A stretch of DNA of 64,000 nucleotides from positions 11,285,336 through 11,349,335 of the forward strand of contig NC_046620.1 of NCBI RefSeq assembly GCF_900324465.2, written 5' to 3'. The notes beneath the pieces were generated by a model. It did no database searches, was not told the origin of the DNA, and worked only from the letters and a program-made list of their open reading frames with translations. Positions within the stretch are counted from its first letter, which is position 1. The number at the start of each line of letters is the position of its first letter. The stretch comes from Anabas testudineus (taxonomy: Eukaryota; Chordata; Actinopteri; Anabantiformes; Anabantidae). This document shows positions 48,288 to 64,000 of the stretch, one piece after another. A program made the translations under genes and the position numbers.

Positions 48288-48635
48288 ATGAGCGTGATCT
48301 GTGATTTTCTGGACGCTAACCCCAGTGTCATAGGCAAAATAAAGAAGTGCGATAAGGAGGATTATAGCTTCCAGCATATGAGTTTTATGGTGAAGCAGGA
48401 GGCATCTTGTCCTGAACAGTTAAACATTGTTTACATATTGAAAGAGACAGAATTTTTCAACAAGAAGACAAGAAAGAATAATTTAAGAATTAAAGTCAAA
48501 TTGAGTTTTTTTGTAGAAAAAAATGACATAAAACAGCTTATTAAAAGTAGAGAATTTTTTAATTTCCTATTGCATAGGGGGACCTTTTGCATTGAAAATT
48601 ACAGTCCACCTTTATGTTATACACACTGTCAATGA
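48288..48635 (+). other. Unsupported 115-codon open frame between uqcrb and mterf3
   Basis: An ATG-initiated frame of 115 codons in AT-rich intergenic DNA. The product starts MSVICDFLDANPSVIGKIKK and is lysine- and phenylalanine-rich. I recognise no domain, no signal peptide and no splice partner. It ends about 210 bp before the mterf3 stop codon on the other strand. It could be a chance frame, a decayed gene or transposase fragment, or part of a small intronless gene. Confidence 0.2.
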
Positions 48636-48846
48636 ATTATGTATTAAAGGCTCAACTGACACTTTTCAGATTGAAATACATTTTTCAAACTTTATGCTCT
48701 ATAGATAAACAGTCATGGTAAATACGAGTAACGTTACATACAGTGTTTAAAGAGTTTCACATCTCCATGTAATGTACATGAAATTATATTTCTTCTGTCT
48801 GTTAAAAGAATTGTCAGTTTGGACGTTAATTTCCCCTCATGAAAAA

Positions 48847-50914
48847 TTAAAGAGTCTTTTGGAACAAATAAAAATCTTCCAATGTGGCTGAAGCCAAATT
48901 TGTGCAAAAAGCGTCATCTGGTAAGGACGCCAAGCTGTCCAAGGAGATGTAGTTGGGCAGGGTTGGGTCATACTGAGCTTTTCCGAGGTACTTGAGGAAC
49001 AAGTGGCGCTCTCTGATCCGCAGGTATTTAGTATTCAGGACCTGTGGGAAGAAATATGTTCAAATGATCTTGTTGAACATGAAAATAACACAAATCAACT
49101 GTATTCACAATGACCTTACATTGGTAAAAAAGCCAACACATATCAGTTTAATGTACCTGTGGGAACTTGGCAATCAGGTGGTGGGGCACCTTCATGGTGT
49201 TGTGGAGGAAGTCAAATATTTGAGTTAGCTTCCTCTTATTAGTGGTCAACACTTTGGGGACTGCAATAACTATGTGCTGGATCTCATTTTCCTTAAAGCC
49301 AAGCTCTATCTCGCATACCTAAATGGATTGCATTTGGCAACACAAACACACACATAAAAAAGGATAATACAAAATTAAAACATGTTAGCTCAAGGGGTCA
49401 CAGAAACAACTGATAATTCTTTTGTCATTCTATACCTTCAGATTTTCTTTTACAGGCTCCAAACTGCCACATAGTAATCTCGGTAGACGAGCTACAATGT
49501 TCCGTGTCTGGAGAGAAAAAAATATATAATTCCTATCAACACAGTCATAATTTATTTTTGTGTAAAAATTATGACACACTGTAATAAAACACAGATGATT
49601 ACATTTGAAGCACTGATGTTGAGCTGTTGTTGATAGAAGCCGAGTCTGTTGTCCAATCTCTTCACACTGAAGTTAAGCAGATATGGAGCTCTGGACACCA
49701 TGGATGCAACAGTCTCATAACTGAACTTCTTTGACTTGAGATAGTTCACCCTTTGCATAACCATAAATACAACATTACATTAGAAATATAATAAGAGATG
49801 CAACTGCAAAGAAGGATAATGGGCAGACCTGTGGCCACTACAGAATAGAGTTTCATATTTTTGTGCAACTTATCTCTTTACACTAATTTCTTTAAAGTAG
49901 AGAAATTCTGTGAACATTTTTGAGAATCCTTCACCTGGTTTGCAGATTTTCCAAACTCTCAGTGAGAATGAAGGGGTTGTGTGTGATGATGTAGCCTAAG
50001 CGAGAGTCCTCCACCCCGATCTCTTTGAGAAAGAGCAGCTTTGGGGCCACGTCTGTGTCAAAATCAAGCCTCAGTAACATGGAGCCCACATTGGGCCTTT
50101 GTTCGAGCTTCCAAAGGCTTACACCTGCAATGAGACAAAGAGTTTGAAGTTAAAAAAATGGCTTTGAACATTACAGTTCCAGATTATTTAAACTATATTA
50201 AATATGATTCTGAAATAATATTATATTAAGAAAGTAATGGTATTAATCATTTACGTAAAATTTTACTACCTAGTTGTACCAGCTTGCTGAGGGTCTCGGA
50301 CTTGTCAACATAGTCTCTAAGAGAGGTAGAAGCTGGAGGTATGGCTGCAGGAACACATATATTGGCAGCCTCTTCATCACTGATCTTCTCTAACGCTGAG
50401 AGTTCAGCAGCATCATCCAGATCTGATAAAATAAGAAAATACAGGTAGAACAACACAATTAAGTCACAATTAAATTTTAACCTAATTATGACTCATAAGT
50501 CTGAAGAATTATGTTATGATCAACAACAACAAATTGAGAGATCCAATACATACCTATTGTCATCTGACTTTGGGTCACTGGAACATTATTTGTGATTGGC
50601 ACTAGAGGACTACTGTATGTCACAACACTGGTTTTTGACAACTCTTCTGTGTACTTTTCTTCTGTAGCCTCGGTTGAAAGATGTTTTGCAGTTAAAGCAC
50701 TGTGAAACAACATCTGATGTTTCCACCTGTGTCTTGTCTGAGTTTCTGTGCGATTCCATCTGATGGATAAGGGTCCATTTACTATTCTGGTGGGCACCCC
50801 AATGACTGTAGTACTATCCCAGAATTGAGTGTAATGGTGCCAGGTAACAAGCCCCGTCTTGGTGCAAAGAAGACTTCTGCATCTCAAACACAGCTGCATA
50901 CAGGCCAACGCCAT
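48847..50914 (-). CDS. mterf3: Mitochondrial transcription termination factor 3
   Basis: Mitochondrial matrix mTERF-family protein that lowers mtDNA transcription and supports mitochondrial ribosome assembly. Seven coding exons on the minus strand: 50914-50554, 50422-50270, 50124-49935, 49750-49603, 49507-49436, 49318-49157 and 49041-48847. Phases agree and give 426 aa (human 417). The start [16 protein letters not shown] and the following Arg/Ser/Thr-rich 100 residues look like a mitochondrial presequence. mTERF repeats are clear: [96 protein letters not shown] and [21 protein letters not shown] noncoding first exon probably ends at 51573 (donor GTAAGTAG on the minus strand), splicing to the acceptor just before the ATG. 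It is divergent from ptdss1. Confidence 0.97.
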
Positions 50915-51573
50915 GACAACTATGGAGAAAAAAATAAGAACATGACATATTTGAGTGGGATGCTGTTCAACACAGATGTTATTATTACTAATATTATTGT
51001 ATCTTAAAAAGGCTAGTTTACTCTTTCTACTCACAAAATCACAAGCTAAACAAATATAAGCACACATAAATGTACATTATACACAAACATGTATACACAG
51101 CTTACAAGTGGTGCAAGAGACTAAATAGTAGAATAAATGTTATGTGGATCGTGGAATACAAATAGTTGTATTAATGCACAGCGTTCTTAAACACATCTAC
51201 TACAATTAAAAGATAATTATTATTATTATTAATCCCAATGCCACTAAACAGGTGCTGGATTCAGTACTTTAAGACATGCACCTACTGTTATATTCCCCAC
51301 TTCTTATACGATGTTTAATTAGCAATGTTTACATTTTTTAAAGTCAATGTGCGGTTGTGATGGTTAGTTTGGAGGTGTGTAGTTTAACTTAAAGCTGGGG
51401 AGATATTAAACAGACTGAAATGATGCTACAAGCTAGCTCAGTTATAGCAAATTGTTACTCTATTCTAGCCTAGCAGGCTAATAATGGTCACTTCACTGTT
51501 AACGCCTTGAAATAACACACTGCAGACAAAGCCAGCATTATACTTTAAATCCTTAGTAACACGTCTACTTACA

Positions 51574-51997
51574 ATTAATGAATGAAAACACTTGATCCTC
51601 AGACCAGATCTCTCTGTGTTGAGCAATGTCAACTGTTTCACGTGCACCTTCACGGAAGGACTTAAGGGAAACGTCACAACACAGGAAGTACTACAACGGC
51701 AAATGTGTGGGTAGCGCTACATGCCTTTAATATAGCGATGATGATGATAGCAACTCAAAACAGCCGAATTTAGTTGAAAAAGAAGACTAAATTACTGATT
51801 TAAAACTGTTGGTTTCTTCAATGTATTCATTTGTACTTTTGTGAGTACTAGACAACGCATAATTTCATGCACAAACACCCCTCGTTAACGCCGTGGTTCA
51901 GTCCGTCTTCAGCCGTGCTCGCACGTCTTTATTTCGCTCCTTTTACAACTTCTAATTTTACAGGTGTGAGATTCATAAAGTTGTCCGAACCATCGAC
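51574..51997. promoter_or_regulatory. Shared divergent promoter interval of mterf3 and ptdss1
   Basis: The inferred mterf3 leader exon (ending 51573, starting near 51690) and the ptdss1 start codon at 51998 point away from each other. That leaves only about 200-300 bp for both promoters. An ETS-like CACGGAAGG is at 51651-51659. No TATA box is obvious. This is the layout of a bidirectional housekeeping promoter; start sites are not fixed by the sequence alone. Confidence 0.5.
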
Positions 51998-58050
<6,053 letters not shown>

Positions 58051-59276
58051 ATAAACTTTTCCCAACAAGAGGAGTACAGTATGCACTTAAATTTACTGAC
58101 TAACTGTGGTTATGGCTACATCAAGGGTTTAATTATTGCTAGACACCAGAAAGCAGATTCTGAAAGCTTCACAGAGCTGCAGACTGTGTGTTGATTCTCT
58201 GCAGAATCAGCATTTAATACTACATGACAAGGACATAATGGCGTGTCATTATTGTTTATTGTATTTATTGTTATGCAGTAGATTTTGAAAGACAAGATGG
58301 TTGAACTTTAAAAACTACCACGCTAAACTCAACATCCTGCATCCATGAGTCTCTACTTTAACCTTTGTTAAGGTGTTGTTTCGATAATTTATTCTGTGGG
58401 ACAGGTAAATATGTCCAGTCCAGTAGGGCTGTGCTACAGGCACTAAGATTTTAATTTTTTTTTTGCACAAAATGTCTTTGACTGTTCTGTATTTAATATT
58501 TCTGTGTACACAGTTTAATATCTTTACTAGGGTGATGTATATGGCTAATGATTATATGTTGAGTATGTCAATTTAATATATTTGTGTATATAGTAATTGC
58601 CAAAGGTGACCACACTTTGCACTTGCTAAGTACTGGCACAAGTGCCTTTCCTCAGTCACAATATTGTAATTAGGAAAAATGTTTATGGAAACAGCCAAGC
58701 CTGAATGAACCAGTAGCTCTTACATGTTTTACATTATTTCCATTTTAGGCTTTCCTCGATGTTGTTATTTGAACTTTTGTACTCACTTTAGTTTTTTTGT
58801 TTGTTTGTTTTTGTAAATTGTGTGTTTGCAATTATAGAAGTTTAGGCAATGTACAGCAGAATACTGTGACATTCAGTGCAAAGCACTGTGGTGACATTCC
58901 TTAGCAGAGGATAATCATTTGTGTGAAATTATCCTTTTTGAAGGCAGCCTCTGAGTTTTTAGTGATCCAAAGTAATATAACTTGGTCTTAACGTTGTTGA
59001 ATGATACAGTACAGTTTCACATTTAATGTTTGAAAATGTTTACAATCTTGTGTTAGCTTGACAAGCGTTTGTAATTTAATTTGTTTATTGAATTTATACT
59101 GATGTTATTTGAATAAAATTGTCTGTATAGCTCTAGCAGGGATTGCAACAATTGCGTTGAGTGTCACCCTATACTCTTCTAAAGTTGTAACCTATAACCT
59201 CCAATGCACTTCTTGCATTTACTAGTTTTTATTTTATATGGGTGAGTTTGCTTGTTTTTTTGCACAGGAAAATAAA
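58051..59276 (+). other. ptdss1: ptdss1 3' UTR with two polyA signals
   Basis: AT-rich UTR following the ptdss1 stop, with AATAAA at 59112-59117 and at 59271-59276. No other gene was recognised in the roughly 1.2 kb. Confidence 0.6.
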
Positions 59277-59477
59277 AGGCCACATAATATAAATCTGTGC
59301 ATGGTGTTCACTCTTGATTTTTTTTTTGTCTTTAACATCTCTGCAGATTCCCGACAGAAAATATGTAGTTAATTATACTGATGCCTAACGTAAGCTTTAA
59401 TAATACATATGACGTAAAATAACCCCACTTTAGAGCCATGTGGTGCACAGTCCTTCAATAAAACCAATCTCTTTGTT

Positions 59478-59579
59478 ATGTTCAGATACTACATTTCCCA
59501 TGATTCCTCTGAGAGGCCGCTGTGCTGGATGACAGCTATCCGGCGCCGAATCGCCGATAGTCAGTCAGACGACAGAGCC
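59478..59579 (+). promoter_or_regulatory. nup153: nup153 promoter region with ZNF143-like site
   Basis: ACTACATTTCCCATGATTCC at 59488-59507 closely matches the ZNF143/STAF binding site. It stands about 75 bp before the nup153 start. The start ATG itself sits in GCCATGGCGGCC, which contains a YY1-like core. An in-frame ATG at 59478 would add 34 residues, but it lies upstream of the motif and is probably not transcribed. Confidence 0.5.
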
Positions 59580-62500
59580 ATGGCGGCCACGGGTGGAGGG
59601 AAAATTAGAAGCAGGAGATATCATATCGCCTCTAAACCTTACGCCAAGAGTAAACAGGTAAACGGAGAGACAGTTTTTGTGTTAAAAGTCCACCGTTAAC
59701 TCGTTACGTTGACTGTAGTGCCATTATCTTTCAGCTTTTGTTATTGTTTTGTTGAAGACATTTCATGGCCTGCTGTTAGCGCTCGTGGCCTCCACGCGCT
59801 GTTAGCATGTCCGGGAGATGCTAGTGAATTAGCAAGTTGGTTGGTGTGATAGGTTAGCAAAATCAGACGGACTTGACATGTCAAATCACAGCACAGTGAG
59901 TTGTTGAGGCAAATTAATCCGTATTTCGCCAAATACGAGTGCACATGTGACACATTGAGATCACTAACCTTAGCTCTGCTAGTAAGTTTTTAGTGCTAGC
60001 GAAGTTAGCGGTAAGCGAGGAAGTGGAATTGATGTGGCTAGCGCTAGCTAGTGTGTTAGCATCGGCTAGCAACGCATTGTTGTCTCTTAAGTTTGGAGGC
60101 TTTGCACCGTTGCCGATAGAGGTGACATGGACTTTTATCTATAACATACACTTGCGCACGTCTGCGTGTAGCCGGCTTTCCTATTGAAAGTTGTAATGTT
60201 GTTGACGTATTAGAAAGCATTGAAGGGGTAGAGGTAGCTAACGTTAGCCAAATCTCTGCCAGTTGGATTGCGCAGGAAACGTTGGCTGATTGGGAGTCCA
60301 CATGGTTGCTGAGTGGCTTCACTTGCCGTTTGGACAGCAAATAATGTTGGGATTATACCGACTGAATAGTGTGAACAGTGGATAAGACGTGTTATTTATA
60401 TAGTCAGATGTATTGGCCTTATTGTGAGTCATTACGCAAAAATGTCTAGTGAACTACAAATAAAACCAAATTTGGATGGGTAGTCATTGTTTATACTGCA
60501 CTCAAGGAGAGGAATGGCAAGTGTGTCGTCTTAGCCTGTACAAATTAAGACCTTCTTTTCTTCTTTTAAGACCAAACTCAAATTAATTTCACCCATCCAC
60601 CATGAGGACCTTGAATTCGATTTTTGTTTTACACACTCCACTAATGTATGTGAGGGTATTTCTTTTTAAGTGAGCCTGTAATACTTTGTTTTATATACAG
60701 TTTAGTCATTAAATGACAGGATACAACCATAATGACATGTTCAAGTTGTTGGTTGTGCAGTTGCTGGAAATCATTTTAGAAATGAATGCTCTGTTTGTGT
60801 CACCCCAAAGTATCTTCATTCAACATAGTTAAAACCACGTTTCTGTTTTTATAGTTCAGTTTTCGCCTAAAGTCTGTATTCTTACAGATTGTCTTGAAAT
60901 AAAAAGTGCATGACTGGCAGTACGCATTCATTCCAGCAACAAAAAATGCAAAGTAAATGGCATACATAAGCTTTAATATTTTCATTTAAATAAATACAAA
61001 TATGGGTGGAGCAGTCTCATGGATTTCACTTAATGTCAACTAATTCTGTATTGCTTGGAGTTTATAGAACACAGTAATTATCCAGATTTTGTGTATAGTT
61101 GATCTTAGAAGATGGGTTACCTTTCTGCAGCAGCTCGATTTACATATCACTACAGGTTAAAAGCAGAAGAAGCGTGTTAGGAAATGCTGTACTTTCAGCA
61201 TTGCAGTCTTAATTCATCTTAGAAGTGCTGTGATTGTTGTAATGATGTGAATTTTTCTCATCAGTACTCACTGTACCTCTTCACATGATGAAATGTAACA
61301 ATTGAACTGACTCAATGATCTTAGAAGATTTAAGGAGTATTGCCATTTTATTTATTCATGGGACTTTTTGGTTTAAAGCTACATTCACTGAGCCACTCTG
61401 GTATAAAATGTGAAACTCTTTCAGTTGAACATGATGGTTTACAGAGAGAGCAGCATCAGTGGGCTTCTTATGGCTGATTCCAGTTTCAAGTTGGTTCAAT
61501 AACCAGATTCTTTAAGATCCCACATTGAGTCTAAATGGATTAGGAACTAATGTTTGTATATGAATGATATATGAACTGACAGAAACAGTTTAGATTAGAC
61601 AGTGTGTCATAGACAAAGTATCTGCATTAAATTAATGATTTATGTTTGTTTAATTAAACACTTTAACCTCATTAACCAACGTTCATTAACCTCACCTAAC
61701 TGCACTAAAATGGTAGCCGACAGTTTTTCAACTTGGCTTGTTGAGCCAATTCATCTTTAAAGACAAATAAGTCAGAGAGCATTGATTACATATGTAGCAA
61801 AAGTCAGTATTATGTGCGTAGTTTAGGGCTAATTCTTCTTCTGTCAGTATCAATGTCATTTTCTGATATTTGGTCCTAAGTCACAAATAAAAATGACCAA
61901 CTGTGTCATTAATGTGATTGCCTCCTAAATATTAGGTTCTGTCTTTCATTAGGACTAACAGTTTGTTTTACTACTGTTCTGAGTGACAGTAAATGTTTTT
62001 TGTAAACAATTTAAACACATCCAGTAAGAGTTTGGAACGGATTTAGATTAGCCAAAATGCTACTGAATCCTGTCTCTGGTGTCAGTCTGCCGCAAATCAC
62101 TTGTTCAGCTCGTCCTGTTGCAGCAAGAAATGCGGTAGACCTAAATCCTTCTAACAATAGCCTATGTAGCATTAAGTAAACCAGCACTGGTGGTAACTGA
62201 TCTCGCTCTTCGCTAGTTAAAGTTGTGTGTATTTGCACATAGGGTTAAAGTGCAGCGTCATCAACAAGTGCATTTCATAGATAAGCAGGAAGCAAGGGGC
62301 ACATATGGCTCTCATCAGTTCATTGACAGGTTATACACCTTATAAAAGAGATGTGCCAGCTAGCTCCAACAGTATCCTCAACTTTTCAGTATTTTGTCGC
62401 CATCCAAGGGGAGTCAAAATACCAATGTTAGAGCTAAAGAATTAGCAGTAAACTGTAAACTACACATATAAGCAGCAACAGATGTAAATGGCCTTTTAAG

Positions 62501-64000
62501 AATGTCAGACATTTTGCACAACCTTGCTCATTGTTCTACAATACACATTTCGCTTTAAATTGGTCAGTGTATTCATGTTAGAAATTTTTCTTGTGACTTT
62601 TACATCCTCACTTGCTTCAATTACAAAACTGCCCATTCAGAAGGGACACCGATTCATAAACAGAAATTACACTGTGCAAAAAAAAAACAAAACAGCATTA
62701 AATACCTATATATCCCATAACTGGAGGACATTTTGCTTAAGGCATGAGGTTTGACCTAAACTAACCTCTAGGTCTGAATGTGTTCCCATATGGTGTAAAT
62801 ATTCCAGTTATCCAGCTAAGCCTTAGAAGTTGTCAAACCTTTTTACAAAGTTTCCACAGTCTGTAGATTTTACAGAAGAAGGCTTTTTAGATATTTAAAT
62901 AGGTGAAATGTAGTAATTTTTTGCACTTGGTGTAGGAGACAAGACTCATCTGTATCGATTAGAATTCAGCCAGTTTTAGACCACAGTACAGTGCAGACCA
63001 GCGTCATTTGTTCGCTTCTACACAGGAGCATACACAGTGCCTGACCCAGTTTCAGTCTTACTGAGCTTGTGTTTTGCTTTACATGAAGGCAGAAAGGCTT
63101 CTCACTGCGAGTTAAGCGGTATAGCAGATTCAAATGTTAACATGCTGTGTTGAAAGTTATATTTGCCATTTCACAAGAGCCCACTTGTTAAATTATTTTA
63201 AAGGCTTTAAAAAAAACTGCTTTACTACAAATTAATTTTTGTTTTTGAACCACACAAATAGAACCATCAGCATGTTGTTTGGTTCTCTGGTGTTAGTATT
63301 TGGAAAATAACCAACAAGATTAAGCTTCCAAAGCATTTTCCAATTCTGATTGTCAATGGACTTCTCTAATGAGGCAAGAAATTATGTCCTCAATCAATGT
63401 CTCTTTATTCTCTCCATGGCTTTGTCTGTGTCTCTTATTCATTTCATCCCCCTATTCATGTTTTTTTCTTCTTTTCTTATGACTTTATCAGCAGCAGTCG
63501 GGCCTCATCAGTCGAGTGACAGACACAGTAAAGAGCATCGTTCCTTCCTGGCTGCAGAAATACTTTAAAAATGAAGATGCTCTTGAAGGAGGAGGGACAG
63601 TACAAGGGACAAGCCAGAACTGCCAGCCTCCTCCTCCTCCTCCTAATGGTAGTGAAGAGGGGCCGCCTCCTCTTGATGGATGTGACTCCCCAGAGCCTAG
63701 CACCAGTGCCACAGGTGAAGGACCAATTAAATCCCTGTTATTAATCCTGCAATAAATAACTATAGAATATTAAATCCTCTGTATCCTATCAGTGCCTATA
63801 GTGCTCATATGTACTTTTTATTTTTCACACAGAGCCCTCAACAAGTCGAGCATCCCTAAACTTTCAGGATTATGTGCTTTCTCGACCCCCTCTGAGTCGC
63901 TCCCACCTTCACTTTTCCTCACTGGATGCCTCCTCACCAACCTTGGGGGCTTCCAGCAACCTCTTCTCCCAGCCCTCCACCTCCTCAGCCCCTGGACCCT
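59580..64000 (+). CDS. nup153: Nuclear pore complex protein Nup153 (5' part, runs off window)
   Basis: FG-repeat nucleoporin of the nuclear basket. Three exons are visible: 59580-59657, 63492-63714 and 63833 to beyond 64000. The start MAATGGGKIRSRRYH resembles human NUP153. Exon 2 encodes LISRVTDTVKSIVPSWLQKY, the amphipathic helix region that binds the inner nuclear membrane, then a proline-rich stretch (six Pro) and acidic/serine-rich sequence. Exon 3 has FQDYVLSRPPLSRSHLHFSS and FSQPSTSSAPGP, again matching the N-terminal region of human NUP153. The zinc fingers and FG repeats should lie right of the window. Exon 2 has a CAGCAGCAG tandem acceptor. The first intron is 3.8 kb. The ATG at 59580 is chosen by homology and Kozak context. 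Confidence 0.95.
59775..60248. repeat. Cluster of GTTAGC / GCTAGC words in nup153 intron 1
   Basis: About eleven occurrences of GTTAGC or GCTAGC in 474 bp: 59775, 59801, 59853, 59995, 60004, 60037, 60043, 60055, 60065 and the palindrome GCTAACGTTAGC at 60237-60248. They are irregularly spaced, so this is not a simple tandem array. It directly follows the first exon. A smaller patch of the same words is in uqcrb intron 1. Confidence 0.75.
60250..63491. other. nup153: Remainder of nup153 intron 1
   Basis: AT-rich intronic sequence of about 3.2 kb. I saw no exon, RNA gene or recognisable mobile element. Small open frames on the minus strand (near 60800 and 62011) have no supporting features. 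Confidence 0.5.

Noticed and set aside
59478-59579. 34-residue N-terminal extension of Nup153 from an upstream in-frame ATG
   Set aside because: It overlaps a ZNF143-like promoter site and has no counterpart in the human protein.

Overview
The window is vertebrate nuclear DNA, almost certainly from a ray-finned (percomorph-like) teleost. Genes are split into short exons with GT-AG introns. Dinucleotide microsatellites are abundant, introns are AT-rich, and several interspersed repeats have a look typical of teleost genomes (a 3' LINE fragment, a dispersed repeat rich in AAGTAC, GTTAGC/GCTAGC clusters). No bacterial operon, CRISPR array or retrovirus-like element was seen. All gene calls come from reading exon translations and splice sites by eye and comparing them with remembered vertebrate proteins; no search was run.

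Layout, left to right: (1) necab1, + strand, ten 3' exons between 1644 and 15621, with the 5' exons left of the window; (2) pip4p2 (tmem55a), - strand, 26715 to 18634, seven exons, complete, 257 aa; (3) an unrecognised two-exon gene for a secreted coiled-coil protein, + strand, 29487-31139, 225 aa; (4) chrac1, - strand, 33567-32454, 121 aa; (5) gatad1, + strand, 34695-36464, 245 aa; (6) a naked-cuticle (NKD) family gene, + strand, 37584-42620, 355 aa; (7) lrrc14b, + strand, 43426-45509, 527 aa; (8) uqcrb, - strand, 47534-46087, 110 aa; (9) mterf3, - strand, 50914-48847, 426 aa; (10) ptdss1, + strand, 51998-58050, 469 aa; (11) nup153, + strand, from 59580 and running off the right edge.

The genes do not form one pathway. 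Two small groups are coherent: necab1-pip4p2 and uqcrb-mterf3-ptdss1 match neighbourhoods known from human 8q, and nkd2-lrrc14b matches human 5p15. chrac1, gatad1 and nup153 have human counterparts elsewhere, so the window is a mosaic of ancestral blocks. uqcrb and mterf3 are both mitochondrial genes (respiratory complex III and organelle gene expression), and ptdss1 acts at ER membranes that contact mitochondria. mterf3 and ptdss1 are divergent with a short shared promoter interval; lrrc14b and uqcrb converge with their polyA signals about 45 bp apart.

No clearly new molecular system was found. The points most worth a second look are the unrecognised secreted coiled-coil gene, the altered calcium loop of the NKD protein, a duplicate-like orphan exon in that gene, a near-perfect hairpin in a necab1 intron, a dense GCTAGC/GTTAGC cluster in nup153 intron 1, and a (TA)39 tract filling over a third of a short pip4p2 intron.
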